This document shows positions 36,688 to 46,439 of a DNA stretch of 52,804 nucleotides, piece after piece (positions within the stretch are counted from its first letter, which is position 1; every line of letters begins with the position of its first letter). A program made the translations under genes and the position numbers. The notes beneath the pieces are model-generated. The model had not been told where the DNA came from and searched no databases. It saw only the letters and a list, made by a program, of their open reading frames with translations. Where the stretch lies: assembly GCF_001556185.1 (NCBI RefSeq), contig NZ_LSIJ01000060.1, forward strand, positions 1 to 52,804, given 5' to 3'. Source of the stretch: Sphingomonas sp. CCH10-B3. GTDB lineage: Bacteria; Pseudomonadota; Alphaproteobacteria; Sphingomonadales; Sphingomonadaceae.

Positions 36688-38490
36688 ATGCCGAAATATA
36701 CGCCGCCCGTCCGCGATACGCGTTTCGTGCTCGACCATGTCGTCGGGATCGATCGTTACAGCAACCTGCCCGGCTTCCAGAATGCGACGCCCGATGTGGT
36801 GACGGCAGTGCTCGAGGAAGGCGGCAAGTTTGTCGCTGAGGTGCTGTTCCCGATCAACCAGTCGGGCGATCAGGAAGGCTGCACGCGCCACCCCGACGGC
36901 AGCGTCACCACGCCGAAGGGCTTCAAGGAGGCCTATAAGGCGTTCGTCGAAAGCGGCTGGTCGACGCTCGGCGCGCCCGAGGAATTCGGCGGGCAGGGCA
37001 TGCCGCACACCGTCTCGACCGCGTTCGAGGAATATATGATCTCGGCCAACATGGCCTTCGCCATGTATCCGGGCCTGACCCACGGCGCGATTGCCTCGCT
37101 GCTCGTCAAGGGCTCGCCCGAGCAGAAGGCGAAATACGTCCCCAAGATGGTGTCGGGCGAATGGGGCGGCACGATGAACCTCACCGAACCGCATTGCGGC
37201 ACCGACCTCGGCCTGATCCGCACCCGCGCCGAGCCTAATGCCGACGGCAGCTGGGCGATCACCGGCACCAAGATCTTCATTTCGTCGGGCGAGCATGACC
37301 TGACCGAGAACATCATCCATCTCGTGCTGGCGAAGACGCCGGGCGCGCCAGAAAGCTCGAAGGGCATTTCGCTGTTCGTCGTGCCCAAGTTCATCGTCAA
37401 CGACGACGGATCGCTCGGCGAGCGCAATTCGCTGAGCTGCGGGTCGATCGAGCACAAGATGGGCATCCACGCCAATTCGACCTGCGTGATGAATTACGAC
37501 GGCGCCAAGGGCTGGCTGGTCGGCGAGGAGATGAAGGGCCTTGCTGCCATGTTCATCATGATGAACGCCGCGCGGCTCGGTGTCGGGCTGCAGGGTCTGG
37601 GCGTTGCCGAGACGGCGTACCAGAACGCCGTCCAGTATGCGCATGACCGTCGTCAGGGTCGCGCGCTCACCGGTGCGGCCGAGCCCGACGAAAAGGCCGA
37701 CACGCTGTTCGTCCACCCCGACGTCCGCCGCATGCTGATGGACGCCAAGGCAATGACCGAAGGCCTGCGCGCGCTGTGCCTGTGGGGCGCGCTCCAGGTT
37801 GATCTCGCGCATATGGCGCAGACCGAGGAAGAGCGGCAGACCGCCGACGACCTGATCGGGCTGCTGACGCCCGTCATCAAGGGTTACGGCACCGACAAGG
37901 GCTATGAAATCGCGACCAACGCCCAGCAGGTGTACGGCGGCCACGGCTACATCGCCGAATGGGGCATGGAGCAGTACGTCCGCGATGCCCGGATCGCGAT
38001 GATCTACGAAGGCACCAACGGCGTGCAGGCGATGGACCTCGTCGGACGCAAGCTGGCGCAGAACGGCGGCCGTGCGGTGCAGTTGCTGTTCAAGATCGTG
38101 GGCGACGAGATTGCGGTTGCCAAAGCCAATCCGAAGCTCGCCGATTTCGCGACCCGGCTCGAACGCGCGCTCGGCGACCTGCAGGCGTCAACGGTTTGGT
38201 TCCTGCAGAATGGCATGCAGAACCCGAACAATGTCGGCGCGGGTGCGCACAGCTATATGCACCTGATGGGCATCGTCGCGGTCGGGCTGATGTGGCTGCG
38301 GATGGCAACGGCGGCAACGGCGCTGCTCGACGCGGGCGAGGGCGATGCCAAGTTCCTCGAAGCCAAGCTGGTGACGGCGCGCTACTTCGCCGAGCGGATC
38401 CTGCCCGATGCCGGGGCGCTCCGCCGCAAGATCGAAGGCGGTGCCGATGCGCTGATGGCGCTCGAACCCGAGATGTTCGAAGCCGCCTAA
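36688..38490 (+). CDS. Acyl-CoA dehydrogenase, 600-residue DmdC-like type
   Basis: The flavoenzyme oxidises an acyl-CoA to the 2-enoyl-CoA. The 600-residue protein is longer than the standard 380, having a C-terminal extension from about 470 ('[22 protein letters not shown]'), as in DmdC and related dehydrogenases. FAD-binding motifs are '[21 protein letters not shown]' and '[14 protein letters not shown]'. The catalytic Glu is about 441 in '[13 protein letters not shown]'. Substrate may be 3-methylmercaptopropionyl-CoA or a medium-chain acyl-CoA; this cannot be read off. It is downstream of the MerR gene by 3 bp. Electrons would go to ETF and then to the ETF-QO at 4.8 kb. Confidence 0.92.
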   Translation: MPKYTPPVRDTRFVLDHVVGIDRYSNLPGFQNATPDVVTAVLEEGGKFVAEVLFPINQSGDQEGCTRHPDGSVTTPKGFKEAYKAFVESGWSTLGAPEEFGGQGMPHTVSTAFEEYMISANMAFAMYPGLTHGAIASLLVKGSPEQKAKYVPKMVSGEWGGTMNLTEPHCGTDLGLIRTRAEPNADGSWAITGTKIFISSGEHDLTENIIHLVLAKTPGAPESSKGISLFVVPKFIVNDDGSLGERNSLSCGSIEHKMGIHANSTCVMNYDGAKGWLVGEEMKGLAAMFIMMNAARLGVGLQGLGVAETAYQNAVQYAHDRRQGRALTGAAEPDEKADTLFVHPDVRRMLMDAKAMTEGLRALCLWGALQVDLAHMAQTEEERQTADDLIGLLTPVIKGYGTDKGYEIATNAQQVYGGHGYIAEWGMEQYVRDARIAMIYEGTNGVQAMDLVGRKLAQNGGRAVQLLFKIVGDEIAVAKANPKLADFATRLERALGDLQASTVWFLQNGMQNPNNVGAGAHSYMHLMGIVAVGLMWLRMATAATALLDAGEGDAKFLEAKLVTARYFAERILPDAGALRRKIEGGADALMALEPEMFEAA

Positions 38491-39833
38491 CGCCGGGGCG
38501 CGGACGGCGGCGTCGCTTGCGGCCCCGGCTCCGCGCCGGGGCCGGGCGATGCTGGCGTCTTTGTTCCGGGCCGGATCAGTTCGGGCTTCGGCACCAGCAA
38601 TTGCGGCTTGGCCGAAAGAAGCTCGGGCTTGGCGGCAAGGGCGCTGGCGCCATTGTCGTCGATGAGCTGCGGTTTCATGCAATCGCGGCGGTCGCTGCGC
38701 GGATAGACCGTGCAATTCCACAAGGCGCGCTCGATCGCCAGCTTCTGGTCGCGGCGATAGCTGAACGCCATTGACCGAATTTCTTCGACGGCGAGCGGCA
38801 GCTTGGTTGGCGTGGCACCAGCCCCGGTGCTGCGCCACGCCATGAACTTGCAATAAGCGCGGTCGCCGCACTTCGCCGCCGCAATCGTCGGCAAGTCGGC
38901 GAGCGATATCGTCGCATCGAGTGTGGCGATGATCGTGTCCGGATCGCCGGCGAGCGGTGGTGCAATTTTCAGCCCAGCGGCGAGCGCACGGTCGGCAGCA
39001 ATGCCGGGGGCCTGCAATTCGAGCGCGGCGCGGTGTGCGGGCGAGTAGCTGGCCATCGCCGTGATTACCGGCTCGTCGGGCGTGACGGTGCGCGTGAAGG
39101 CGCCGGGCGTCCCCCACCAGCCGGTCCAGCGGAAAAAGAGGTGCGTGCCGACCGCCGTCACCTTGTCGAGGCTGGCGCTCCAATAGGGAACGACCCAATT
39201 GGTGTGGTAATGCGTGGCATGGCCAACGGGCTTGTACACTGCGCCCGACAGCGCCGCGCGCGCAATCAGCCGCGCGGTCGCCCACGCCGCATCGCTGAAG
39301 CGGTGCCGCGCCAGCGCCCCGTCACAAGTGAAAGTGAATTGGCAGCCGGTCGGGCGTTCGGCCCCTTCAAACACAACGCCGCAAATCGACTTGGGGAAGG
39401 CCGGGTGGCGGACACGATTGATCACGACCTGGGCCACCGCGCGCTCGCCCTCGGCGTCGTCACCGGCTTCGTAGAGTTGCGCAGCGGCGAGGCAATCAAC
39501 GGCCCGGTCGAGCGCCGCCGGCGTGTCGGCAAGCCTGAACGGCCGGGCAGGCGGATTGGGCGCGGTTGAAAAGGGGATTGCCGCATTGAAGGCGACGGCG
39601 TCCGCAGGCGTGACCGGTGCATAGGCGACCGGCTCGACGGCTGGTAGCTGCGACGGCGGCACGACCTTGGCGCGCGGCATGTTGAGTTTGCGCGCGGCGG
39701 TCGGGCGCCAATCGGCGGTGCCAACGATCGCGACCGGGACCGCAATCGCCAGCACAGACGTCAGCGCCAGCACGCCGATCATCACCGGCGAGGGGGTGGC
39801 GCGCGCGCGGGTCGGCAGGGGAAGCGAATTCAT
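38487..39833 (-). CDS. SleB-like cell wall hydrolase with N-terminal anchor
   Basis: The 448-residue protein has one membrane segment at about residues 17-38 and then the Hydrolase_2 (SleB-like) domain at about 110-235. The domain shows '[22 protein letters not shown]', '[12 protein letters not shown]', 'CQFTFTCDG' and '[13 protein letters not shown]'. The Glu in the first motif is the likely catalytic residue. The middle (240-385) is without a clear family. The tail holds three short KP(E/Q)L(L/I) units (about 395-425) and ends Pro-rich. The domain faces the periplasm. It overlaps the acyl-CoA dehydrogenase stop by 4 bp in convergent orientation. Confidence 0.88.
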   Translation of the reverse strand: MNSLPLPTRARATPSPVMIGVLALTSVLAIAVPVAIVGTADWRPTAARKLNMPRAKVVPPSQLPAVEPVAYAPVTPADAVAFNAAIPFSTAPNPPARPFRLADTPAALDRAVDCLAAAQLYEAGDDAEGERAVAQVVINRVRHPAFPKSICGVVFEGAERPTGCQFTFTCDGALARHRFSDAAWATARLIARAALSGAVYKPVGHATHYHTNWVVPYWSASLDKVTAVGTHLFFRWTGWWGTPGAFTRTVTPDEPVITAMASYSPAHRAALELQAPGIAADRALAAGLKIAPPLAGDPDTIIATLDATISLADLPTIAAAKCGDRAYCKFMAWRSTGAGATPTKLPLAVEEIRSMAFSYRRDQKLAIERALWNCTVYPRSDRRDCMKPQLIDDNGASALAAKPELLSAKPQLLVPKPELIRPGTKTPASPGPGAEPGPQATPPSAPRR

Positions 39834-39887
39834 GGCGCGCGCCCTTAGCGCAATTCGGCGCGCGCGCGAAGCGAAGTTCGATTGGCT

Positions 39888-40808
39888 TCAGGCTTCGGGC
39901 AGGAAGTCCGGCACCGAGAGGTAGCGTTCGCCGGTATCATAGCTGAAGCCCAGAATACGCGCGTCGCTTGGCAGATCGGGCAGCTTCTTCGCAATCGCTG
40001 CGAGCGTCGCGCCCGAGCTGATGCCGACCAGCATGCCTTCCTCGGCGGCGGCGCGGCGGGCCATGTCCTTGGCGGCGTCGCCTGCGACCTGAATTGCGCC
40101 GTCGATTGCACTGGTGTGCAGGTTTGTCGGGATGAAGCCCGCGCCGATACCCTGGATGGGATGCGGCCCCGGCGCACCGCCTGAGATCACCGGCGATGCC
40201 TCAGGCTCTACGGCATAAACTTTGAGCTGCGGCCAATGGCTTTTGAGCGTCTCGGCAACACCCGTAATATGCCCGCCAGTGCCGACGCCGGTGATGATCG
40301 CATCAATTGGAGTATCGGCAAAATCGGCGAGAATTTCCTGCGCCGTCGTGCGGACATGGACGCCGATGTTCGCAGGATTTTCGAACTGCTGCGGCATCCA
40401 CGCGCCGGGCGTTGCCTCGACCAACGCGACCGCGCGCTCGATCGCGCCCTTCATGCCCTTTTCACGCGGCGTCAGGTCGAAGGTCGCGCCATAGGCCAGC
40501 ATCAGCCGACGCCGCTCGATCGACATGCTCTCGGGCATCACCAGCACGAGTTTATAGCCCTTGACCGCCGCGACCATGGCAAGGCCGACGCCAGTGTTGC
40601 CGCTGGTCGGCTCGATGATCGTGCCGCCGGGCTTGAGCGCGCCCGAGGCTTCGGCTGCCTCGATCATGGCGAGCGCGATCCGATCCTTGATCGATCCGCC
40701 GGGGTTCGAGCGTTCAGACTTTATCCAGACCTCGGCAGTCGGGAACAGCTTTGCCATGCGGATGTGCGGCGTGTTGCCGATCGTCTCGAGGATCGTTTGC
40801 GCTTTCAT
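39888..40808 (-). CDS. cysK: Cysteine synthase A
   Basis: CysK makes cysteine from O-acetylserine and sulfide with PLP. The 306-residue protein has the PLP lysine Lys41 in '[15 protein letters not shown]', the '[15 protein letters not shown]' loop and '[15 protein letters not shown]' for phosphate binding. '[13 protein letters not shown]' is near the C-terminus. ATG 40808 comes one base after the MFS transporter's stop; an in-frame region upstream is inside that gene. The sulfate activation genes are 20 kb away, so cysteine synthesis is spread over two loci. Confidence 0.95.
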   Translation of the reverse strand: MKAQTILETIGNTPHIRMAKLFPTAEVWIKSERSNPGGSIKDRIALAMIEAAEASGALKPGGTIIEPTSGNTGVGLAMVAAVKGYKLVLVMPESMSIERRRLMLAYGATFDLTPREKGMKGAIERAVALVEATPGAWMPQQFENPANIGVHVRTTAQEILADFADTPIDAIITGVGTGGHITGVAETLKSHWPQLKVYAVEPEASPVISGGAPGPHPIQGIGAGFIPTNLHTSAIDGAIQVAGDAAKDMARRAAAEEGMLVGISSGATLAAIAKKLPDLPSDARILGFSYDTGERYLSVPDFLPEA

Positions 40809-40809
40809 G

Positions 40810-42081
40810 TCACACGGACTCCATCGCTTTGGTCTCGGGCGAGACCGGGGGTTCGAAACTGCGGGCATTGCGAATGCTGGGGAAGAGATAGGCCCACAGC
40901 AGGGTCACGACAATCGCGCCGCTGCCGCCAACGATCACGGCGCCGATTGGCCCCATCGCCGCCGCCAGAAAGCCGGACTCGGCCTCGCCGAGTTCGTTGG
41001 AGGCGGAAATGGTGAGTTGCGACACCGCGCCGACACGCCCGCGCTTGTCGTCGGGGGTGTAAAGCTGGATCAGCGACTGGCGGATGTAGACTGAGAACAT
41101 GTCCGCGCCGCCCGCCACGGCCAGCGCGGCAAGGCTGAGCCACAGCCAGGTCGAGACCCCGAACACGATCGTCGCGATCCCATAGATCAGCACTGCGCCC
41201 AGCATCTTGCGGCCAACGTCATGCTTGATCGGGCGGAAGGAGAACAGGATCGCAATCAGGCTGGCGCCGACCGCCGGCGCGGCGCCGAGCAGCGCCAGCC
41301 CCTCTGGCCCGACTTTCAGGATATCGGCGGCGTAAATGGGGAGCAGCGCGCTTGTCCCTGCAAGGAACACCGCGAACAGATCGAGCGTGATCGCGCCGAG
41401 GACCAGCTTGTTCTGGCCAACATAGGCGAGTCCGTCGATGATCTGGCGGATGGGGTTGGCCTTGCCGGGTGCCACCGTGCGCGGCACTGGGCCGATCAGC
41501 AGCAGGCACACAAAGGCGACGGCGAACAGCAGGACCGCAATCGCATAAGCGCTCCACGGCGCCAGCGCATAGGCTTGGGCGCCGAGCGCCGGTCCGATGA
41601 TCGTCCCGACCTGCCATGAGATCGAACTGAGCGCGATCGCGGTCGGCAGCACTTCGCGCGGCACCAGATTGGGCGCGAGCGCGCCGAGCGCCGGACCGGC
41701 GAAAGCCCGTCCGAAGCCAAGCGCGACTGCAACCGCGAAAATCAACGGCAGCGTCATCGTGCCCGAATAGGTCGCGATCGCGAGCACCAGCGCGCAGCTC
41801 AATTGCAGCAGCACGGTCAGTCGCGCGATCCAGCGCCGGTCGAAACGATCGGCGACCCAGCCAGTAATCGGCGTTGACAGGAACAGCGGCAGGAACTGGA
41901 GCAGCCCGATCAGCCCGAGCTGGGCCGCGGCCTCGCGCGGGCTCATCGTCAGCCGCGCAATCGTATAGGTTTGCCAGCCGATCACGATGATCATGCCGTT
42001 CTGCGCAATCGTCGTCGCGAAACGCGCGGCCCAATAAGCGCGGAAAGCAGGGATGCGGAACGGATGCGGCGCAGCAGTCAT
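40810..42081 (-). CDS. MFS transporter, EntS-type
   Basis: The 423-residue protein has about 12 hydrophobic helices from residue 15 to 415, with the signature loop '[20 protein letters not shown]' after helix 2. The early segment '[27 protein letters not shown]' and the general pattern match the enterobactin-exporter-like (MFS_3) group. The substrate is unknown. It is followed at one base by cysK, so export of a thiol or cysteine-linked compound could be considered, but nothing in the sequence shows this. The start is ATG 42081; the region upstream (157 bp) is shared with the divergent DUF885 gene. Confidence 0.9.
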   Translation of the reverse strand: MTAAPHPFRIPAFRAYWAARFATTIAQNGMIIVIGWQTYTIARLTMSPREAAAQLGLIGLLQFLPLFLSTPITGWVADRFDRRWIARLTVLLQLSCALVLAIATYSGTMTLPLIFAVAVALGFGRAFAGPALGALAPNLVPREVLPTAIALSSISWQVGTIIGPALGAQAYALAPWSAYAIAVLLFAVAFVCLLLIGPVPRTVAPGKANPIRQIIDGLAYVGQNKLVLGAITLDLFAVFLAGTSALLPIYAADILKVGPEGLALLGAAPAVGASLIAILFSFRPIKHDVGRKMLGAVLIYGIATIVFGVSTWLWLSLAALAVAGGADMFSVYIRQSLIQLYTPDDKRGRVGAVSQLTISASNELGEAESGFLAAAMGPIGAVIVGGSGAIVVTLLWAYLFPSIRNARSFEPPVSPETKAMESV

Positions 42082-42127
42082 CGTGCCAGCCTTAGGCCGG
42101 GCAAGGGGCGGCGGGCAATCAAGCTTT

Positions 42128-42146
42128 GCTCGCAGGGCTTGCGAGC
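42128..42146. repeat. Perfect 7-bp hairpin in divergent promoter region
   Basis: The arms gctcgca (42128-42134) and tgcgagc (42140-42146) pair fully around a 5-base loop. It lies in the 157-bp gap between the start codons of the divergent MFS and DUF885 genes, so an operator is more likely than a terminator. A 7-bp stem can occur by chance in GC-rich DNA. Confidence 0.4.
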
Positions 42147-42238
42147 CACGCTATCGCCCGGCGGGTGCGGGGTCTGGCCTCCCGGCGATCAACCTGCCAG
42201 TTTCGCCGCGCCGCGAATCGGTACGGGGAGAAGTTGTT

Positions 42239-43987
42239 ATGCGTAATGTGTTTGCGGGGGTGGCAGCGCTGGCGCTGCTGGCAGGGTGCAGCCCTTCGGC
42301 ATCGTCCGAAAGCGCGGCCAACCTCACGATGCCCGCCGACGCCGCGCGCCCGACCGATTGGGCAGGCTTTCGCGACAAGTTCATCGCCGACTGGTTCAAG
42401 CTCGATCCGGCCAATGCGGTTTATCAGGGCAAGCATGAATTCGACGGCAAATTGCCCGACTGGAGCGCGGCAGGGCTGCAAGCGCAAAGCGACTTCCTGC
42501 GCGGCGCTATCGCCGAGGCCAAGCGCTTCGATGCCGCAAAGCTGTCGGAGGCGGACCGGTTCGAGCGCCAATATCTGATCAAGGTCGCCGAGGGTAAGCT
42601 GTTCTGGCTCGACGATGCCGACCAGCCACACACCAACCCGGCTTATTATGTCGGCGGCGGGCTTGATCCCAATGTTTATATCGCGCGCGCCTATGCCGAC
42701 AAAGCGGTGCGGATGAAGGCGATGATTGCCTTCTTCGACAATATTCCGACCGCGGCCGCCAACATCCGCGCGAACCTGAAGACGCCGATGCCGGCCAGCT
42801 TCGTCAATTACGGCGTCAATGCCTTCAAGGGGTTCGCCGATTTCTACGCGGGCGACGCGCGCAAGGCCTTTGCCGATGTGAAGGACGCCGAACTGCAACG
42901 TCGCTTCATGGCGAGCTCTGCCAAGGCTGCCGCTGCGATGAAGGGCATCGCCGACTGGCTCGAAAGCGAACGGTCGCGGGCGACCACTGACTTCGCGCTC
43001 GGGGCTGAGAGGTTCCAGCGGATGCTGTGGGCGACCGAGATGGTCGATGTCCCGCTCGCTGCGCTTGAGCGGATCGGCGAGGCCGATTTGAAGGCCAATC
43101 AGGATGCGCTGACCGAGGCCTGCACCTTGTTTGTGCCGGGCAAGCCGATCACTGCGTGCATTGCCAAGATGAACGCCAACAAGCCGGTCGGCGGTCCCGT
43201 TGCCGAAGCGCGGCGCCAGATTCCGATGCTGCGTGCCTTCGTCGAAAAGGCCGGGCTGGTGTCGATCCCGGGCACCGAACAGGCGTTGGTGGAGGAAAGC
43301 CCACCCTATAACCGGCAGAATTCGGCCTATATCGATCCGCCGGGGCCGTTCGATAAGGGCATTCCGTCGGTCTATTACATCTCGCCGCCCGACCCGAGTT
43401 GGAGCAAGGCGGTGCAGGACGGCTTCGTCCCCGGCAAGCAGGACCTGCTGTTCACTTCGGTCCATGAAGTGATGCCTGGCCATTTCGTCCAGTTTCTGCA
43501 CGCCAATCGTTCGCCGTCGATCTTTGCGCGACTGTTCGTCGGCTATGCCTTTGCCGAAGGCTGGGCGCATTACACCGAGCAGATGATGTGGGATGCGGGG
43601 CTCAACAAGGACGATCCCGAAACGCACATCGGCCAGCTTGCCAATGCGCTGCTGCGCAACTGCCGCTTCCTCGCCGCGATCAAGCTGCATGCGGGCGGCG
43701 AGAGCCAGGAAGCGATGGAAAAGATGTTCCGCAATGAATGCTATCAGGACGAAGGCACGGCCAAGCAGCAGGCGGCGCGGGGGACTTATGACCCTGCCTA
43801 TCTCAACTACACGCTCGGCAAGCTGATGATCTTGGCGCTGCGCCGCGACTATGCCGCAGCGCATGGCGGGAAGGACGATCCCAAGGCCTTCCACGACGCT
43901 TTTCTCAGTTTCGGCGGACCGCCAGTGCCGCTGGTGCGGCAGGCAATGCTGAAGGAAGCGCGGCCGAGTGCGTTTGGTCTGAACTAG
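42239..43987 (+). CDS. DUF885 family lipoprotein, probable metallopeptidase
   Basis: The 582-residue protein has a lipoprotein signal 'VFAGVAALALLAGCSPS' with the lipobox LAGC. The remainder fits the DUF885 family: 'SVHEVMPGHFVQF' at about 409-415 carries the HExxPGH motif that resembles a zinc-binding site, followed by 'FAEGWAHYTEQMM' near 440. The Glu in the second motif could be a third ligand. The family is probably a group of zinc peptidases, but substrates are not known to me. ATG 42239 is chosen because GGGGAGAAG lies upstream and the signal peptide starts at once. It is convergent with hpnK. Confidence 0.9.
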   Translation: MRNVFAGVAALALLAGCSPSASSESAANLTMPADAARPTDWAGFRDKFIADWFKLDPANAVYQGKHEFDGKLPDWSAAGLQAQSDFLRGAIAEAKRFDAAKLSEADRFERQYLIKVAEGKLFWLDDADQPHTNPAYYVGGGLDPNVYIARAYADKAVRMKAMIAFFDNIPTAAANIRANLKTPMPASFVNYGVNAFKGFADFYAGDARKAFADVKDAELQRRFMASSAKAAAAMKGIADWLESERSRATTDFALGAERFQRMLWATEMVDVPLAALERIGEADLKANQDALTEACTLFVPGKPITACIAKMNANKPVGGPVAEARRQIPMLRAFVEKAGLVSIPGTEQALVEESPPYNRQNSAYIDPPGPFDKGIPSVYYISPPDPSWSKAVQDGFVPGKQDLLFTSVHEVMPGHFVQFLHANRSPSIFARLFVGYAFAEGWAHYTEQMMWDAGLNKDDPETHIGQLANALLRNCRFLAAIKLHAGGESQEAMEKMFRNECYQDEGTAKQQAARGTYDPAYLNYTLGKLMILALRRDYAAAHGGKDDPKAFHDAFLSFGGPPVPLVRQAMLKEARPSAFGLN

Positions 43988-43994
43988 ACGGGCG

Positions 43995-44834
43995 TCAGGC
44001 GAGGTCGGCGAAGCGGGCGCGACAGGCGCCTGACTGTGCCGCCGCGTCGAGCACTCGCGGATCGACCATGGCCGCAAATTCGTCGGCGTAGCGGTAGCCC
44101 GGATAGTGGCCAGGGTAATCGTCGCGGGTTGCAGGGTGACTGTAGATTTCGGTCACGCCAGGCGGCAGTTGCGGGATCAACGCGGCGAGCCGCTCGGCGG
44201 TGACGGCGCCACTCCACGCCAGGCCGAACACTTGGTCGGGCAGCGTCAGTCCCGCACCGCGCAGCCGCGCCTGCAGACGTCGCGCCCAGATATCGGCGAT
44301 GCGGATGCTGAGGCCGGTCGGCACTGGTTCAACCTGCGCGACAATCGCGCGCGGCTCGACCGGCGCGCGCACCGCTTTCATGCCGTACCGGCGGCCGATC
44401 TCGATGACCAGTCCGGCGATCGTCGGGTGCAGATGGAAATGCTTGTGGGCGTTGACATGGTCGAGCGGCAGGCCGGTTGCGGCGAAAGCCGCGAACTGGG
44501 CTTCGATCTCGGCGCGAAGTTGCGCGCGGGCGGCGGGCTTGAAGAACAAGGTCGCACCAAAGCGCGCCATGTCGGTGCGGAATTTGCCGTCGCTACCCAC
44601 GAGATCGGGAAGCGCTTCGGGCGGCAAGGCCGGTGTGCCTTCGACGAGCACGAGATGAAGGCCGACGCCCAGCGTGGGGAGGCGGCGCGCGCGCGCCACG
44701 GCATCGTCGGCGGCGGCACCCGTCACCATCAGGCTGGCGCAGGTGAGTACGCCGTTCCGGTGGGCATGCTCGACCGCTTCGTTTACTTCGACGGCGGCGC
44801 CGAAATCATCGGCAGTGACGATCAGCGTTTTCAC
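43995..44834 (-). CDS. hpnK: Hopanoid-associated deacetylase HpnK (ChbG family)
   Basis: HpnK removes an acetyl group from a sugar-modified hopanoid, probably the N-acetylglucosaminyl bacteriohopanetetrol made by HpnI. The 279-residue protein is a ChbG/HpnK (YdjC) fold: 'IVTADDFGAAVEVNEAVEHAH' at residues 4-24 with the metal Asp pair, 'GLHLVLVEG', 'LDHVNAHKHFHLHP' and 'TEIYSHPATRDD'. The start is ATG 44834, overlapping hpnI by 4 bp. The presence of hpnI next to it supports the hopanoid assignment over a general chitooligosaccharide one. Confidence 0.88.
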   Translation of the reverse strand: MKTLIVTADDFGAAVEVNEAVEHAHRNGVLTCASLMVTGAAADDAVARARRLPTLGVGLHLVLVEGTPALPPEALPDLVGSDGKFRTDMARFGATLFFKPAARAQLRAEIEAQFAAFAATGLPLDHVNAHKHFHLHPTIAGLVIEIGRRYGMKAVRAPVEPRAIVAQVEPVPTGLSIRIADIWARRLQARLRGAGLTLPDQVFGLAWSGAVTAERLAALIPQLPPGVTEIYSHPATRDDYPGHYPGYRYADEFAAMVDPRVLDAAAQSGACRARFADLA

Positions 44835-45967
44835 GCGCGCTTAATCTCGATCCGGCCCGCCTTGCGCATCGCCAGCTGGGTATCGCGCCAGCTGACGTTG
44901 CGCACGAAAAAGCTGGCGACGAAGACACCGAAGCTCAGCAAGTCGCGCAGCGGTAAGAGCCAGCGCGGCGCGGTCTTGCGGCCGACCATCCGGTCGATCA
45001 CGCTCGCAGCACCCAGGCGGGCGCCGACGGCGGCCGCCACCAGCGCCAACGTGCTCCAGCCGGGCGCCAGCGCGGCAGCGAGCAGCGCGAAGGGCAGGGG
45101 GTGCGTGAGGACAAGGCCAACATAACCGCCCGGATTGAGATCGCGCACGGTCGCGGCCCAGCGCAATTCGTGGCGCACGAGTTCGCCAAGACTCCGCTCG
45201 GCCGAGGCATGCGTGACGATGACGGGCGCAATCGCGACGCTCTGCCCGAGCTCGCGCACCGCCGCCCCGATCGCGTGATCATCCGCCAAAATGTCGGCAA
45301 AGCGGGCAAAGCCGCCGATCCGGTCGAGCGTTTCGCGCCGCATGGCAATCGTCGATCCCATGCACACGTCGCCCGTGCGCAGCGCGACACTCAGCAACAC
45401 GCTGGGCAGGAAGTGATAGCTGATCCCTGCCGCGCCCAGCACCGACCAAATACCGCTGTCGCCGCGCCCGGCATAGGCGCAGGTCGCGGCCCCCACACCG
45501 GGTGCCGCGAGCGTGGCCGCGACCCGGTCTAGGTAATCCTTCGGCACCGCGATATCGCTGTCGCTGAGCAACACCAGATCGTGGCGGATTGCCGACGCCA
45601 TGTTGATCAGATTGCCGATCTTTGCATTGGCGCCATGACGGCGCGGCTCGATCACCGTATCGATGCTCGTGCCGAAAATGTCCAAGGCTGGAAGCGCGCC
45701 GTCGTCGCTCGACTGCACGCCTGCCACGATTTGCACGGGCGCAGGCCAATGCTGATCCTGAAAGCTGCGCAGATTGTCGCCGAGGCGCGGCTCGGCGCCA
45801 TAGAGCGGCTTCAGGATCGTTGCCGGTTCGGGCGCGACGGCAGCGCGCGGCGCCCGCAGGCGACGGCGGAAGCGAGCAGCAACAAACGCCGCCGCCAGCA
45901 CCCAGCCGATGCCCATGATTGCCAGTGCGGCCGCCGTCGCGGCCACCCATCCTGCCCCCGATCCCAT
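44831..45967 (-). CDS. hpnI: Hopanoid glycosyltransferase HpnI
   Basis: HpnI transfers N-acetylglucosamine to bacteriohopanetetrol. The 378-residue protein is a membrane GT21-like enzyme: an N-terminal helix at about residues 7-32, then the catalytic 'ILKPLYGAEPRLGDNLRSF', 'SDSDIAVPKDYLDRV', 'CMGSTIAMRRETLD', 'ILADDHAIGAAVRELG' and 'HELRWAATVRD'. C-terminal helices lie at about 278-312 and 340-360. The ATG at 45967 is the first of the pair. No hpnJ is present between hpnI and hpnK or elsewhere in the window. The TonB remnant lies just upstream. Confidence 0.9.
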   Translation of the reverse strand: MGSGAGWVAATAAALAIMGIGWVLAAAFVAARFRRRLRAPRAAVAPEPATILKPLYGAEPRLGDNLRSFQDQHWPAPVQIVAGVQSSDDGALPALDIFGTSIDTVIEPRRHGANAKIGNLINMASAIRHDLVLLSDSDIAVPKDYLDRVAATLAAPGVGAATCAYAGRGDSGIWSVLGAAGISYHFLPSVLLSVALRTGDVCMGSTIAMRRETLDRIGGFARFADILADDHAIGAAVRELGQSVAIAPVIVTHASAERSLGELVRHELRWAATVRDLNPGGYVGLVLTHPLPFALLAAALAPGWSTLALVAAAVGARLGAASVIDRMVGRKTAPRWLLPLRDLLSFGVFVASFFVRNVSWRDTQLAMRKAGRIEIKRA

Positions 45968-45998
45968 GCCCGCGATATTGGAGCAGTGTACCCAGTTG

Positions 45999-46259
45999 TC
46001 AAAGTTGCCAGTGCAATTCTGCGACGAAACTGCGCTGCGGGAAGGGATGGAACAGGAAATATTTCGCGCCGTTCACATTGTCGATCCCGAACGCCAGCTG
46101 CCATTGCTTGGCAACCCGAAAACTCGCGCCCAGATCAACGACCGTAAAGCCGTCGAAGCGCTGAAAAGTGTTGGCGATCGGATCGCTGTTGTCGATCGTG
46201 CCGAACGACCGGCTGGCGCGACGGAGCGCGGCGGTGAGCGTAGTGGCGTCATCGGCGCG
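45999..46259 (-). pseudogene. 3' fragment of a TonB-dependent receptor
   Basis: Reading the minus strand from 46259 to 45999 gives an open frame of 86 codons ending in TGA. Its last part reads 'FGTIDNSDPIANTFQRFDGF', 'VVDLGASFRVAKQWQLAFGI', 'DNVNGAKYFLFHPFPQRSF' and 'VAELHWQL'. This is the standard C-terminal beta-barrel end of a TonB-dependent receptor, including the terminal hydrophobic strand. It has no start codon and is preceded by a stop at 46260-46262. The barrel and plug are missing. The whole gap 45968-46439 holds this fragment and, upstream of it (46263-46439), nothing I recognise. Confidence 0.85.
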
Positions 46260-46439
46260 TCAGATAATAACGATGGTCGCCTTGCGCGTCGGCAATTGCA
46301 GCAAACACAAGGGCCAGGCGGTGCCAGGAAGGGAAGCCGATGCTCACTGGCGGTGCGCCTAGAGCCGCGATCGAGGAATCGCAAGCAGGGATCGGGTTGA
46401 TGCTTGCTGCGACGCAGCAAAATGCCGTAAAAGATCGAT

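Noticed and set aside
46249..46345. A 32-codon minus-strand frame with a hydrophobic start before the TonB remnant
   Set aside because: It is too short, has no ribosome site and ends at once; it may be part of the eroded receptor.
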